Shown here piece by piece: positions 19,588 to 29,214 of a stretch of DNA of 64,000 nucleotides (positions are counted from its first letter, which is position 1; each line of letters begins with the position of its first letter). The notes below the pieces were generated by a model that was not told where the DNA came from, searched no databases, and saw nothing but the letters and a program-made list of their open reading frames with translations. The position numbers were made by a program, and so were the translations under genes. The stretch comes from Bacillota bacterium (lineage in GTDB: Bacteria > Planctomycetota > UBA8108 > UBA1146): contig QNYK01000063.1 of NCBI GenBank assembly GCA_003973385.1, forward strand, positions 52,100-116,099, written 5' to 3'.

Positions 19588-20498
19588 AGGAGCCCGAACA
19601 GGAACGTGATCCAGACCTGACATGCTATCTGGATGAAGATCAACACCGAGATTCTTCCCCGCTTCGAGGCGGCGCTCAGAGGTCTTCTGATTTCGGAACT
19701 CTTGCTCTGCTCGGCACTGCCATCGAGCCAGTGCTGAGAGCGAATCAACAGCAAGGAACCGCACATCATTGCCAAGCTGGTCTCAAGGGTCGGCCGCAGC
19801 TGCGCAAATTCCTCGGGGAAAATGATCTTCCTCGTCAGCAGCAGGATCGCCATCAAGATGGTCGAGACGAAGATTGCCCCGACCAGTGTCGCCAGGGTGT
19901 CGACCTTGCGCCCGGTGCGCGCAAGCATCGGAATCAGAGCGCTACTGACCAGCAGCAATAACCCGCCGCTGATGGCGAGTCCTGTGCTGTCATCCGGGTC
20001 GGGGGACGGGAATCCCACTACCGATGACAGCAGCCACAACGCCAGGGCCAGCAGCACGACACTGCCTCCGACGCGGTAGCGGGCGACCCACTCCGGTTCG
20101 GGAAAGGTGGGATCTGGCGGCGTCTGCGGCGGTGAGATGAGCCTTCGCCAGGCGGCGATGAAGCGATACCCGATGCACATCAGCCCGAACAGAGGAGCAA
20201 TGTCGAGCAGTGCCCCGAGTAAGCGCGGCAGTCTCCTCTGTAGCAGCCACCGGAACGCAGCGGCACCGGTCAGTACATTTTGGCGTTGAGCGTCGAGCAG
20301 CACGATCTCACCGGAGCGTCGGTAACTGTCGAGCAATTCGCGATCATCTCCGGCAACGAGCGCGGCAGGTTGTGTCTCGATTCCTTCGAGCAACCCCAGC
20401 ATCTCCAACGACCGGATACTGCGGATACACATGCTGCAATCTCCGTCGTAGGCCAGAAGAGGAGCCCGAGAGTTGCCAGCGGTTTGCTGTGCAATCAT
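19584..20498 (-). CDS. DCC-family (DUF393) protein fused to membrane helices
   Basis: 304 residues. Residues about 12-100 carry the DCC thiol-oxidoreductase-like domain: YDGDCSMCIRSIRSLE gives the family's DGxCxxC. Unlike the usual 120-140 residue DCC protein, this one continues into a helical extension with about five hydrophobic segments (for example SVVLLALALWLLSSVVGF, a GLLLLVSSALIPMLA stretch, and [18 protein letters not shown] at the C-terminus). Its ATG overlaps the mtnA stop (ATGA), so it is the last gene of a comEC-mtnA-DCC unit. The role is unknown; a membrane-linked thiol function is plausible. Confidence 0.75.
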   Translation of the reverse strand: MIAQQTAGNSRAPLLAYDGDCSMCIRSIRSLEMLGLLEGIETQPAALVAGDDRELLDSYRRSGEIVLLDAQRQNVLTGAAAFRWLLQRRLPRLLGALLDIAPLFGLMCIGYRFIAAWRRLISPPQTPPDPTFPEPEWVARYRVGGSVVLLALALWLLSSVVGFPSPDPDDSTGLAISGGLLLLVSSALIPMLARTGRKVDTLATLVGAIFVSTILMAILLLTRKIIFPEEFAQLRPTLETSLAMMCGSLLLIRSQHWLDGSAEQSKSSEIRRPLSAASKRGRISVLIFIQIACQVWITFLFGLL

Positions 20499-21574
20499 CG
20501 GCGGATCTCCTCGAAGGGAGGCTGAAGGATGCCGAGTTCGGTGATCCAACCTGCGATGTGTGAGGCGGGAGTCACATCAAATGCTGGATTTCGATACCCG
20601 ATGCCCTCAAGCGGTTGCTTCTGTCCCATCGGCGACCAGATCTCATCGGCGGATCGCTGCTCTATGGGGATCTCGTGACCACTTTCGATGTCGAGATCGA
20701 AACTGGAGGAGGGTGCTGCGATGTAGAAGGGGACCTCGTGGGCGCGGGCCAGCACAGCGATGCTGTAGGTGCCGATCTTGTTGGCGGCATCTCCATTGGC
20801 TGCAATCCGATCCGATCCGGTGATCACGAGGTCGATCGCGCCCTGCTGAAAGAAACTACCCGCTGCTCCATCACAGATGACGTCGACGGGAATTCCAGAT
20901 CTCTGTAACTCCCATGCGGTCAGACGTGAGCCCTGTAACAGTGGTCTGGTTTCATCGGCGAGAACGGTGAACCGTGTTCCTTTCTGCCATGCGCTGTAGA
21001 GAACAGAGAGTGCTGTGCCGGTGCCGGTCGTGGCAAGCGCCCCGGCATTGCAGTGCGTCAGTATGGTGGAACCCTCAGCGATCAGACCTGCGCCCGACTC
21101 GCCGATTCCACGACAGTAGCGCTGGTCCTCTTCTTCGATGGCGCGGGCTTCTGCAAGAAATCTTTCTCTGAATTGTTGACAGCCCAGGTCATCCGAGGCT
21201 GCTTCCATCGCGACCGACGACATCCGATCTACCATGTGATGAAGATTGACAGCTGTGGGGCGTGCAGTGCGCATCGATGGGATCGTCTCAGCCAGTTTTG
21301 CCTGAAGTTGCTCGAGCTGGGTACAACCTCGAAGTGCCAGGCACAGTCCGTAGGCAGCCGCAACGCCGATGGCAGGTGCTCCTCGGACTGCCAGTTGCTG
21401 GATCGCCTCGATCACCTGATGAGGTTCTGAAAGGACGCGTTCCTGCTCCCGGTCGGGTAGCAGCGTCTGATCGAGGATGTGCAGCACGCCATCGACATCT
21501 CCGACCCAGCGAAGGGTCCGGAAGTTCAACGAACCGAGATCCTGAATCGTCGGCTGCTCGCTTCCAGCCACCAT
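20495..21574 (-). CDS. mtnA: S-methyl-5-thioribose-1-phosphate isomerase
   Basis: 359 residues from the ATG at 21574, with AAGGA upstream; this matches MtnA length. It converts methylthioribose-1-phosphate to methylthioribulose-1-phosphate in methionine salvage. Motifs: VRGAPAIGVAAAYG (64-77), LTHCNAGALATTGTGTALS (catalytic Cys), DETRPLLQGSRLTAWEL, and GSDRIAANGDAANKIGTY (catalytic Asp region). The 5' end overlaps the comEC 3' end by 49 bp on the same strand in a different frame. AhcY at the start of the window belongs to the same sulphur/methyl cycle. Confidence 0.95.
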   Translation of the reverse strand: MVAGSEQPTIQDLGSLNFRTLRWVGDVDGVLHILDQTLLPDREQERVLSEPHQVIEAIQQLAVRGAPAIGVAAAYGLCLALRGCTQLEQLQAKLAETIPSMRTARPTAVNLHHMVDRMSSVAMEAASDDLGCQQFRERFLAEARAIEEEDQRYCRGIGESGAGLIAEGSTILTHCNAGALATTGTGTALSVLYSAWQKGTRFTVLADETRPLLQGSRLTAWELQRSGIPVDVICDGAAGSFFQQGAIDLVITGSDRIAANGDAANKIGTYSIAVLARAHEVPFYIAAPSSSFDLDIESGHEIPIEQRSADEIWSPMGQKQPLEGIGYRNPAFDVTPASHIAGWITELGILQPPFEEIRR

Positions 21575-23925
21575 CGGCGGTTTCCTTCCCTGCGTCGGCA
21601 CGGAGATGCCGGTTCGCCCGACATCATCGACAATGGCAAGCGTTCGGGCAAGGGATCCGTAGCATCGATCCGCGAACTTGAATCGGTATCTGCTCGGGGC
21701 TGCAAGCTGGAAACCGCCAGAGCAGTCACGGTTTCTGGTGGTAGTGGACCCCTGCGTGCTGCCAGCCAACCGATTGGAGCAAGCCTCGAAATCCAGTCGG
21801 CGAGTCCCTCGCTAGGGGAGCCGTGATGCGGCAGCAGTAACAGATCGATCGGCCCCGAGGCGAGACTGGACGCCAGCAGAGGTCCCTCGGCATCTCCTGC
21901 GAGCAGCAATGAGTGCCGGAGTCCCTTCACTTCCAGCACCAGCGATCTGTTGTTGGTCGAGATCGGTGGCCCTGGCCGCTGTGATCCATGTGCCGAGATG
22001 ACACGAAGCTGCCAGCTGCCCAGTCGGAGTCGATCTCCCTCGCCGATGTGCAGCACCGGTACGCCGCGACGAATTGCGATCATTTCCAGCGCTCTTCCGC
22101 CAGCATCGAGCGAGAAGTTGTCACTGACGATCAGGCCCCCGACCGAGCCAGTCATGAGCAATTCCGGTACGGCAGAATAATGATCGAGGTGGAGATGGGA
22201 GATGATGATCCAGTCGGCTCGGTGTCGACCCAGTCGCCATAACTCGCGCCTGATCATCGCAGCACCTCCATCGAGGGCGTCGATGGCGCCAGCATCGTAG
22301 AGCAGCGTGGCATCGGGGGCATCGAGAAGCAGGCACTGTCCGCGACCCGTGGGCAGCAGTCGGACCGTTTCTGCGGTCCCCATCGCCGTGAAGATGAAAT
22401 ACGCAGCCACTGAAAGCAAACTCGTAGCCCCTGCCAGGCGAAGTCGACCTGCACTGACCCAGAGGAGCGCCAGCATCCCCAGCGATAGTGCCGGAACTCC
22501 GATGGCAGGAGCCAGCCATGGGCTGCCGGGACATCGATCAGCGAGCAGGGGAATTCCGTCGAGGACTGTATCGAGTAGACGCCAGCACGGCTCGATCCAG
22601 GTCACAGGCAGCAACATTTCGGGCATCAAATTGATCAACGCCAGCAGGATTCCTGCCCCGACAGGGAGCAACATCAGCAGCGTGAAGATCGGTGACAGCG
22701 GAGAGAGTTCTGGACTCCACCAGGCGAGAGCGACATGGGCGCCAAAGAATGCGCCCAGTCCTGCAGAGAGGGGCGAGTGCTTTTCACCTCGACAGAATCC
22801 AACGACATGAATCCCCGCCACGGCGCACAGTGAGATGGTGGCTGCCGGCGATGGTGGAGCCAATCCCATGGCACACCAGATCAGCATCGAGAAGCAGAGC
22901 GCGTGGAAGGCAGATGGGATTCTTCCACCCAGCAGTCCGCTGGCGAGCATCGCACCGGTCATCGCGGCACGAATCGCGGGAGGGTCTGCGCCGGAGAGAA
23001 ATGCCTGGCCCAGGACAAGGATCGCCCCGCAACAGCGAAGCGAGTGCGACCAGGGAGGCCGAACTCTTCTCGCCAGAGCCAGGAACAAACCGAGAACGAT
23101 GCCGATGTGCAATCCACTCACTGCCAGCAGATGCCCGAGTCCGGTTCTGCGCATCGTCCAGCGCGTCTCTGCTTCGAGCAGGCCACGTTCTCCAAGTAAC
23201 AGCGCACATCCCCAGGCACCATCCGCTGCCAGCAGCCGTTCGATGGCATGCTGGCGCCAGTGATCGGCGCGCGCCATCCAGCCTCCCGTCTCGAGGATGT
23301 GCCAGTGCTTGGCGGAGATCACCTGGCGATGGCTTCCCGATCCCGCTCGCAGGATCAGGTGCAGCCGATCTCCACGACCCACGCGGGCGGGCTCCGGCAA
23401 GGTGACGCTGACTTCCCCCTCGATCCTGAGGTCGCTGCAGCGGATCTGATCGATCTTGATGCGGGTATAACGATGCTGGTTTGGCTGCTGGCGTCGACGT
23501 TGTCCCAGGCGAGGAGTCGAGCATACGACGCCTTCGAGAGTCACAGGTCCCGAGGGTAAGATCGCTTCTTGCGGGTGCTGGCCCTGACAGATGCAGATGC
23601 CGATCAGTAACGGTAACAGCATGCGAAGCATCAGCGATCGAGGCCCAGGTAGGCAGCCGATGCCGGCGACCGCCAGCAGCATCAGCGGATTGCCAACTGC
23701 GTCAGGAAGCGTCCACAGCCAGGGCACCATTGTGCCGATCCATAGAGACAGCGCCGGAATCGCGAGCGGCGATCGGATCGCGGCCATCGCTTCCGAACTC
23801 GAGATCCCTCGATGTCTCACGACGGCACTCCCCTCCATGCGGCCATCTCTGGCCGTATGGCTCTTCATCTGTGAAATCCGTTGCGATCTCCCCCGGACGG
23901 AACTCAGCAATGACAGGTTGCTCAT
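21526..23925 (-). CDS. comEC: ComEC/Rec2-type DNA uptake channel
   Basis: 799 residues in the standard three-part layout. After the N-terminal hydrophobic segments comes an OB-like region (about 130-210), then the Competence membrane domain with GLGHLLAVSGLHIGIVLGLF and FLSGADPPAIRAAMTGAMLA, then a metallo-beta-lactamase domain near residues 570-760 with SHLHLDHYSAVPELL, LLLAGDAEGPLL and LLLPHHGSPSE. ComEC carries single-stranded DNA across the inner membrane during transformation; the MBL domain probably degrades the other strand. Start choice is uncertain: ATGs at 23925, 23868 and 23838 are possible and none has a strong SD. Presence suggests natural competence. Confidence 0.92.
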   Translation of the reverse strand: MSNLSLLSSVRGRSQRISQMKSHTARDGRMEGSAVVRHRGISSSEAMAAIRSPLAIPALSLWIGTMVPWLWTLPDAVGNPLMLLAVAGIGCLPGPRSLMLRMLLPLLIGICICQGQHPQEAILPSGPVTLEGVVCSTPRLGQRRRQQPNQHRYTRIKIDQIRCSDLRIEGEVSVTLPEPARVGRGDRLHLILRAGSGSHRQVISAKHWHILETGGWMARADHWRQHAIERLLAADGAWGCALLLGERGLLEAETRWTMRRTGLGHLLAVSGLHIGIVLGLFLALARRVRPPWSHSLRCCGAILVLGQAFLSGADPPAIRAAMTGAMLASGLLGGRIPSAFHALCFSMLIWCAMGLAPPSPAATISLCAVAGIHVVGFCRGEKHSPLSAGLGAFFGAHVALAWWSPELSPLSPIFTLLMLLPVGAGILLALINLMPEMLLPVTWIEPCWRLLDTVLDGIPLLADRCPGSPWLAPAIGVPALSLGMLALLWVSAGRLRLAGATSLLSVAAYFIFTAMGTAETVRLLPTGRGQCLLLDAPDATLLYDAGAIDALDGGAAMIRRELWRLGRHRADWIIISHLHLDHYSAVPELLMTGSVGGLIVSDNFSLDAGGRALEMIAIRRGVPVLHIGEGDRLRLGSWQLRVISAHGSQRPGPPISTNNRSLVLEVKGLRHSLLLAGDAEGPLLASSLASGPIDLLLLPHHGSPSEGLADWISRLAPIGWLAARRGPLPPETVTALAVSSLQPRADTDSSSRIDATDPLPERLPLSMMSGEPASPCRRREGNRRWWLEASSRRFRISVR

Positions 23926-24018
23926 GGCAGCGGAGCGAACCAGTCAGCAGATGCATTCATGGCCCGGATCTGGTCGAATAGAGGGCATCGCGGATCCGGA
24001 CACTCGGAAGGATGCCTC

Positions 24019-27000
24019 ATGTCCAGAAACTCACTGATCGCCGTCGGGCTGGTCGTTGCAGTGGCGATCCTCATCGGCATCTTTCTGGGCGACCAGTCCA
24101 GCACCCCTCGCCTCATCGATCGAGCGCAAGAGCAAGAAGTCGCTGTCGTCGGCGATCTCGTCAGCGACGAGCCGCTGTCCACGGATACGGATCAGGCAGC
24201 CGATGAGGAACAGAAATCCGTGCAGGTGTGGGGCATCATCTTGGCTCCCGAGGGAGGCGTTGCGCCGCTGGCCGAGGTTTCCATCTACAGGGTTCGATTT
24301 CCCGATCGCTTCATCGACCGCGGAGGAGTCTCGCTGTTCGAGGTCATCGACTGGGACGAGGTTCGCTCGGTGGGTTCTCAACTGACTCGACTGCCGCTTC
24401 GTAACGATCTGGGCAACTCGCTGCAACGGGTCTCCGAGACCCTCGCGGATGAACAGGGTCGGTATCAGTTTCAGGGCCTCGATCCGGGAAGTTATCTGGT
24501 CGCGGCATCCGCAGAGGGCGCATTATTGACTCCAGCGGCGCAATTGATCGATTTGGCTGACTCGGTACTGCGCCGGGATCTGATGCTGTTGCCGGGGGCG
24601 AGCCTGACGGTTCGGACCCGGAGTGCTTCCGGAGTGGAAGCTGATTGCCGCGTCATCGTCCGAGGGACATTGATCGACTTGTCTGTGGGTAATGAAACCT
24701 GGTACCTGTCGCGAGAAGAACTGCTTCTTTACATGCTCAACCCTCCGATGCTGGAAGGGAAAACCGATGCCGACGGTGTGATCCAGTTTGACCGCCTGCC
24801 GCCGCTTGAGTACACCGTCTATGCACAGAAGCAACCGCTAGCACAGGCGAGCATGAGATTGCATCTGATCGATGCTCGAGAGATCACCCTCGAACTGATC
24901 CCCGGTGCGCTGATCGATGGCATGGTGTTCACCGTTGACGGCACGCCAGTCGAGGGCAGCATCGTCAAACTGGTGGAGCCGGGACGCCCCCGCTTGGGAG
25001 AGGTGCCACGCCCACTGCCCGAGACGATGAGTGACGCTGCAGGGCGTTTTCTGTTGCAGGGCGTTCCTCCGGGCAGTTTTGAGATCGTCACGAAGGCCAA
25101 GGGATTCATCGATGGCCGTGTGCCCGGCATCAAGGTGGAATCCGACGAGACGATTCCTGTCGAGGTTGTGCTCGAGCAGGGGGCGGTGATCCGAGGTGTC
25201 GTTCGAGATGGGGCTGGCTCGCCGCTACCTGGTATCGATGTGGCTGCCGAGACGACGGTACGCGGTGGCGGCCCAGCAACCGAGGTGGTGACCGATGCAG
25301 CGGGACAGTTCATCATCGATACCTTGATGCCGGGTGAGTACCGCCTCACCTGCTCCGGTTCCGGCTGGCGCCGCTCCCGTGAAACGGTTGAGACGGGACC
25401 TGAACTGGTCGAGGTGACCCTCGATGAGGCACCGGTACTGACGGGAAGGGTGCTCCGTCCCGATGGAGATGCGATCTCGCGCGCACTGGTGCAGATCGAT
25501 CAGAACTGGGGCGGTGGGGACTCAACTTCTTCAGATTCAGAGGGGCGTTTCCGGCTGGTGCTGGAAGTGGGTGGAGATCGCCTCGTCATCAATGCTCGTG
25601 GCTTCGCCAGATTTCGCCAGGATATCCTCGATGAGGGGGGTGACCTGGGGGATCTGGTGCTGTCACAGGCGGAACTGGTCGAGGGGCTGGTGCTCTCACC
25701 CGATGGCAGCCCGCTTTCTGGAGCGCGAGTCACCGCATCGGAGCAGGGTGACAGATCGCAGCGGCAACGTCGTGCCAGCAGCACCGCCTGGTCTGATGTC
25801 GACGGCAGTTTCACGCTCGAACTTCCGCAGCCAGATCGGCGCTGGGGGATCAAGGGTTCATTTCCGCTGCTTCTCGAGAGTGATCTGCTCACCGTCGAAC
25901 CTCGTGGCAACAACATCACAGGAGTGCAACTGGTACTGCGATGGGGTGCAGAAGTGAGTGGAACCGTGGTTGGCGATGGCATCGGTGTGGAGGATGCTTC
26001 AGTGACTCTCTCCTACGGAAGAAACCGAAACAGAAACAGAAACCGGAGCGCGCGAACCGATGAAGACGGTCAGTTCATGATCCGAGGTCTCGAGGCGGGG
26101 ACCTATTCTCTCAGAGCGAGTGCCGAGGGATTTGGAGATGCGAGGATCGATCAACTGGTTCTCGCTCCCGATGAACAGCGACGAGTCGAGATCCAGTTGC
26201 AACGCGAGGCTCAACTCACCGGGATTGTCATCGATCATTTCGGTGCTCCCATGGCCTCGGTTCAGGTTTCGGTTTCCGATTCTTCCGGTGCCTGGCGACG
26301 AAGCACTACCGCTGACGATGGGCACTTTTCCATCGATCAGCTGGCTCCTGGTCTGGTCGATATCCGTGCCGATACTGCTGGATTCATGCGGTCGACGCTG
26401 AGCGACATCGATCCTGCCCTCGGGCCCATCGAGATCGTCATGGAGCGCAGCTATGAACTGAGAGGGTTTGTCGTCGATGCCGAGACGGGAGACCCCATCT
26501 CCCGCGCGCGAGTGTCTGCTCAACGAGGTGGTACTCGCGGCAGCTGGGATAGAGCCAGCCGGGAGGGGTTGTTTCGCATCGACGGACTGCGAGCGGGTCA
26601 ATACAGGGTGAGTGCTTCTGCGGATGGATTCATCGGCGCCAGCTTCAACATCGAGATTCCTGGCGTTGATCCCGAGGAATTGGTCGTGATCGAACTGGAA
26701 CCAGGGGGCAGGATCATCGTCGATGTCGTCGACCTGGCAGGAGCTTCGGTGGAGAGGGCCAGCCTGCGGGCCTATCGCCTCGAAGACGATGCAGCGGAGG
26801 GGCAGCAGGTCTCGAGTCGCGGAGTTTCACGTTCGGATGCCCGAACCTCGACGGATGTTAGAGGCCGAGGCACACTCGTTGGGCTCATCGATGGGTTCTA
26901 TCGCGTGTCGATAGACCATCCGATGTACATCCCCACTCAATCCATTGCGGTGCTGAAGAAGATCGAGGGAAGTGCCCGTGTTCGAGTGGTTCTTGAGCGG

Positions 27001-27249
27001 GGCGCATCCATCCGGGGGCAGGTCAGAGATGCGAGTGGCAACCTGGTCAGGAACGGGCGCATCGTGGCTCGCGGTCCTGTGCGGCGAAGCGCCTCGGTGG
27101 ATGAATCGGGCAACTATTTGATCGCCGGATTGGTCGAGGGGGGGTACGAGGTCTCTTTCGATGATCGCCGATTTGATCTGGATCCTGCTCCCCGGGGTCA
27201 GATCGAGGTGAGCGGAACCGGGCAGCGCATCCTGGATCTGCGCCCCTGA
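24019..27249 (+). CDS. Membrane-anchored protein with many carboxypeptidase-regulatory-like repeats
   Basis: 1076 residues. A single hydrophobic N-terminal helix (LIAVGLVVAVAILIGIFLG, residues 6-24) anchors or exports it. The rest is a chain of about ten beta-sandwich repeats of the carboxypeptidase-regulatory type (PF13620-like): each begins G-V-V-D-G-PL-GA-V and ends D-G-F-I-LPG-Y-L-A-G, for example GVVRDGAGSPLPGIDVAAE followed by DAAGQFIIDTLMPGEYRL. One repeat contains an Arg-Asn run (RNRNRNRNR) near residue 672. There are no catalytic motifs. A stalk, adhesion or envelope-scaffold role is likely but unproven. AAGGA lies six nt before the chosen ATG. Confidence 0.8.
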   Translation: MSRNSLIAVGLVVAVAILIGIFLGDQSSTPRLIDRAQEQEVAVVGDLVSDEPLSTDTDQAADEEQKSVQVWGIILAPEGGVAPLAEVSIYRVRFPDRFIDRGGVSLFEVIDWDEVRSVGSQLTRLPLRNDLGNSLQRVSETLADEQGRYQFQGLDPGSYLVAASAEGALLTPAAQLIDLADSVLRRDLMLLPGASLTVRTRSASGVEADCRVIVRGTLIDLSVGNETWYLSREELLLYMLNPPMLEGKTDADGVIQFDRLPPLEYTVYAQKQPLAQASMRLHLIDAREITLELIPGALIDGMVFTVDGTPVEGSIVKLVEPGRPRLGEVPRPLPETMSDAAGRFLLQGVPPGSFEIVTKAKGFIDGRVPGIKVESDETIPVEVVLEQGAVIRGVVRDGAGSPLPGIDVAAETTVRGGGPATEVVTDAAGQFIIDTLMPGEYRLTCSGSGWRRSRETVETGPELVEVTLDEAPVLTGRVLRPDGDAISRALVQIDQNWGGGDSTSSDSEGRFRLVLEVGGDRLVINARGFARFRQDILDEGGDLGDLVLSQAELVEGLVLSPDGSPLSGARVTASEQGDRSQRQRRASSTAWSDVDGSFTLELPQPDRRWGIKGSFPLLLESDLLTVEPRGNNITGVQLVLRWGAEVSGTVVGDGIGVEDASVTLSYGRNRNRNRNRSARTDEDGQFMIRGLEAGTYSLRASAEGFGDARIDQLVLAPDEQRRVEIQLQREAQLTGIVIDHFGAPMASVQVSVSDSSGAWRRSTTADDGHFSIDQLAPGLVDIRADTAGFMRSTLSDIDPALGPIEIVMERSYELRGFVVDAETGDPISRARVSAQRGGTRGSWDRASREGLFRIDGLRAGQYRVSASADGFIGASFNIEIPGVDPEELVVIELEPGGRIIVDVVDLAGASVERASLRAYRLEDDAAEGQQVSSRGVSRSDARTSTDVRGRGTLVGLIDGFYRVSIDHPMYIPTQSIAVLKKIEGSARVRVVLERGASIRGQVRDASGNLVRNGRIVARGPVRRSASVDESGNYLIAGLVEGGYEVSFDDRRFDLDPAPRGQIEVSGTGQRILDLRP
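26021..26044 (+). repeat. Four tandem 6-bp units inside the repeat protein gene
   Basis: GAAACC, GAAACA, GAAACA, GAAACC in tandem. In frame they encode alternating Arg-Asn. Such a short in-frame hexamer array could vary in copy number without breaking the frame. Confidence 0.7.
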
Positions 27250-27294
27250 AAGCACTTTCCGAATCCCCTGTGCACCTCGGTACATTCGACCCGA

Positions 27295-27324
27295 TTGGCG
27301 TTTTTTTTCAAATTTCGTTATTAT
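27295..27324 (+). promoter_or_regulatory. AT-rich promoter candidate upstream of TPR/thioredoxin-like gene
   Basis: TTGGCG (27295-27300), an 18-bp spacer that begins with eight T residues, and TATTAT (27319-27324). The AT-rich block stands out in the surrounding GC-rich sequence. The T run could also serve as the tail of a terminator for the upstream gene, though no strong stem precedes it. Confidence 0.4.
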
Positions 27325-27431
27325 TCAAAGGACGCTGCATCCGGACCTTGACCTGCTTCGCTCCCGCTGGAGTGGTGTGAGTCCGATTTTTGTCAGTAGT
27401 TGCGTCCGGAGGCCCGGAAGGATCCAGCACG

Positions 27432-29111
27432 ATGGACATTTTCTCTGGTGACCGCCCTCGTCATCGCCCGCTGAGCAAGGGGCTGATGCGGTTTATGGTG
27501 GCCGTATTTCTCTTCTCCACGGCCAGCGTCATCCCCATCTTTCTGGCCGGGCCGGGAGCATCCGCACTCGGAACTGCTTTCTCGACGAAGGCCCTCGATA
27601 CAGCCGATGTCGAAGCGGGCACCGGTGAGATCGAATTCAGGGAAACCGTCTCGCAGGACGGCGATGTTGCGCAGCAGAAACTCACTGAAAAGGAAGCAGC
27701 GATGCAGATCATCAGCGTCGAGGCTCGCATTCCTGAAGATGTGAGGAAGCCTGTCGGGATGACGCTGAGAGAACTGCAGGACCTGACCGACCATACCCTT
27801 GCTCGAGGGGAGAAGTACCTGCTGGAGTATCCCGAGGGAGAATTTCGGTCCGAGGTGATCCCGGTCCTCTGCCGACTCTACCTCATGAATTCAAGTCGAA
27901 CCTTCATCGATTCCACTCGCCTCTACAAGGAACGGACAGGAACCAGCCCGGATCCAGCCTGGATCAAGGTCCTGAGGTCCAACTACTTCACCCGTGTTCT
28001 CGGTCATCTCGAAGAGGCGCTGGCCAGCACCGACGAGGGAGAGATCAACTGCAAACTGGTCAGATTGAAAGCAGACACCTTCTGGCACTCCCAGCAGTAC
28101 TCTCGCGCCATTGCGCAGTACAGGCTGCTGGTGAAGAGATGCTCCTCGATGGGTGATCTCGATGTGGTTCGCTGCGCACTGCTCAATTCTCAATTGCGTG
28201 ACCATGACCATGCGGGAGCGGTTTCGACTGCAGACTCGTTTCTTGCAAACCATAGTGATTCGGAACTGCTGCCACATGTCTTGCATCTTCGAGGCAAGGC
28301 GTTGATGGAAGCAGGTCGATTGCTGGACGCCCTCGCCTGGTGGAAATCGATCGAAGATGTCATCCATGCTGCTGCCATGGGTGCACCTGTGGTTCTCGGT
28401 GGATCACCCGTACCCATCAGCGCCAAGACGCGAGCCGACTTTCAGCGCTACCACGAGGAAATCAACTTCACTCTCGGGTTCATCGAGTTCGCGCTGGGGG
28501 AGTATCGCTCAGCGGAACAGAGTTTCCGCGAGGAGAAGGAACTTCTGCTCGAACGCCAGGCCGAGAACTTGATCACCAATGTTGGCCAGGTTTATATCAA
28601 TCGCACAGATCGAGTTTACGACAGCCTGGTGCGGCTTGCCGGAAAACCCTCGCCGCCACTCGATCTCGGCGACGGTTGGATTGCGGATGTGTCTCTCGAC
28701 CCGATCCAGGAACAGGGCAATGTGGTTCTGTTGCTCTTCGCGCCTTACGAAAATGTACGCTACCGAGATGTGCTCAAGAAATTACAAGAACTCTATAATG
28801 CCCACTGGCACGAGGGTCTGAGAGTCGCATGGATTGCGCTCCCCAAGGGACAGAACGATCTGCCGGGGCAGTTGGCCAAGTTGACTCGCGACGCTTCCCA
28901 AAAGGGTCTCGCCTTCCCTGTGGGTCTGGAACTCGACAGGGATTACTCGAATTACAGAGCCTATAACTGCGCAGTGGGGGGCGGCACACTGGTTGCCATC
29001 GATCGATCCGGCAACTTCTGCTGGTACAAGATGGATCCGACCTTTCGCGACGATTCGATCATCTCCGTGGTGGCCAGGCGCCTGCTGGAATCGGACTCCG
29101 GGCAGAAGTAG
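27432..29111 (+). CDS. Exported TPR protein with redox-dead thioredoxin-like C-terminus
   Basis: 559 residues. An N-terminal basic stretch is followed by a hydrophobic segment (FMVAVFLFSTASVIPIFLAG, about residues 22-41), so it is membrane-anchored or exported. Residues about 110-400 are TPR-like helices (YSRAIAQYRLLVKRC, YRSAEQSFREEKELL). About residues 425-550 resemble a TlpA/AhpC thioredoxin fold (GNVVLLLFAPYENVRYRDVL, AWIALPKGQND, GGTLVAIDRSGNF), but the CxxC position reads YENV, so it cannot be a thiol oxidoreductase. The ATG at 27432 has AAGGA nine nt upstream; a TTG at 27390 is an alternative. Function unknown. Confidence 0.7.
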   Translation: MDIFSGDRPRHRPLSKGLMRFMVAVFLFSTASVIPIFLAGPGASALGTAFSTKALDTADVEAGTGEIEFRETVSQDGDVAQQKLTEKEAAMQIISVEARIPEDVRKPVGMTLRELQDLTDHTLARGEKYLLEYPEGEFRSEVIPVLCRLYLMNSSRTFIDSTRLYKERTGTSPDPAWIKVLRSNYFTRVLGHLEEALASTDEGEINCKLVRLKADTFWHSQQYSRAIAQYRLLVKRCSSMGDLDVVRCALLNSQLRDHDHAGAVSTADSFLANHSDSELLPHVLHLRGKALMEAGRLLDALAWWKSIEDVIHAAAMGAPVVLGGSPVPISAKTRADFQRYHEEINFTLGFIEFALGEYRSAEQSFREEKELLLERQAENLITNVGQVYINRTDRVYDSLVRLAGKPSPPLDLGDGWIADVSLDPIQEQGNVVLLLFAPYENVRYRDVLKKLQELYNAHWHEGLRVAWIALPKGQNDLPGQLAKLTRDASQKGLAFPVGLELDRDYSNYRAYNCAVGGGTLVAIDRSGNFCWYKMDPTFRDDSIISVVARRLLESDSGQK

Positions 29112-29214
29112 GGCATTCACCCGCCCCCCGTTGAGGGGATACAATCGAACTCGATCAAGGCCGGAATCCTCTGGCAGGACTCGGCTGGGTGTCGCTTTTC
29201 TAAGGAGTCCGAAG

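Noticed and set aside
29116..29145. Promoter TTCACC-N18-TACAAT before the GATase-like gene
   Set aside because: The -35 is poor and the spacer long; too weak to list as a feature.
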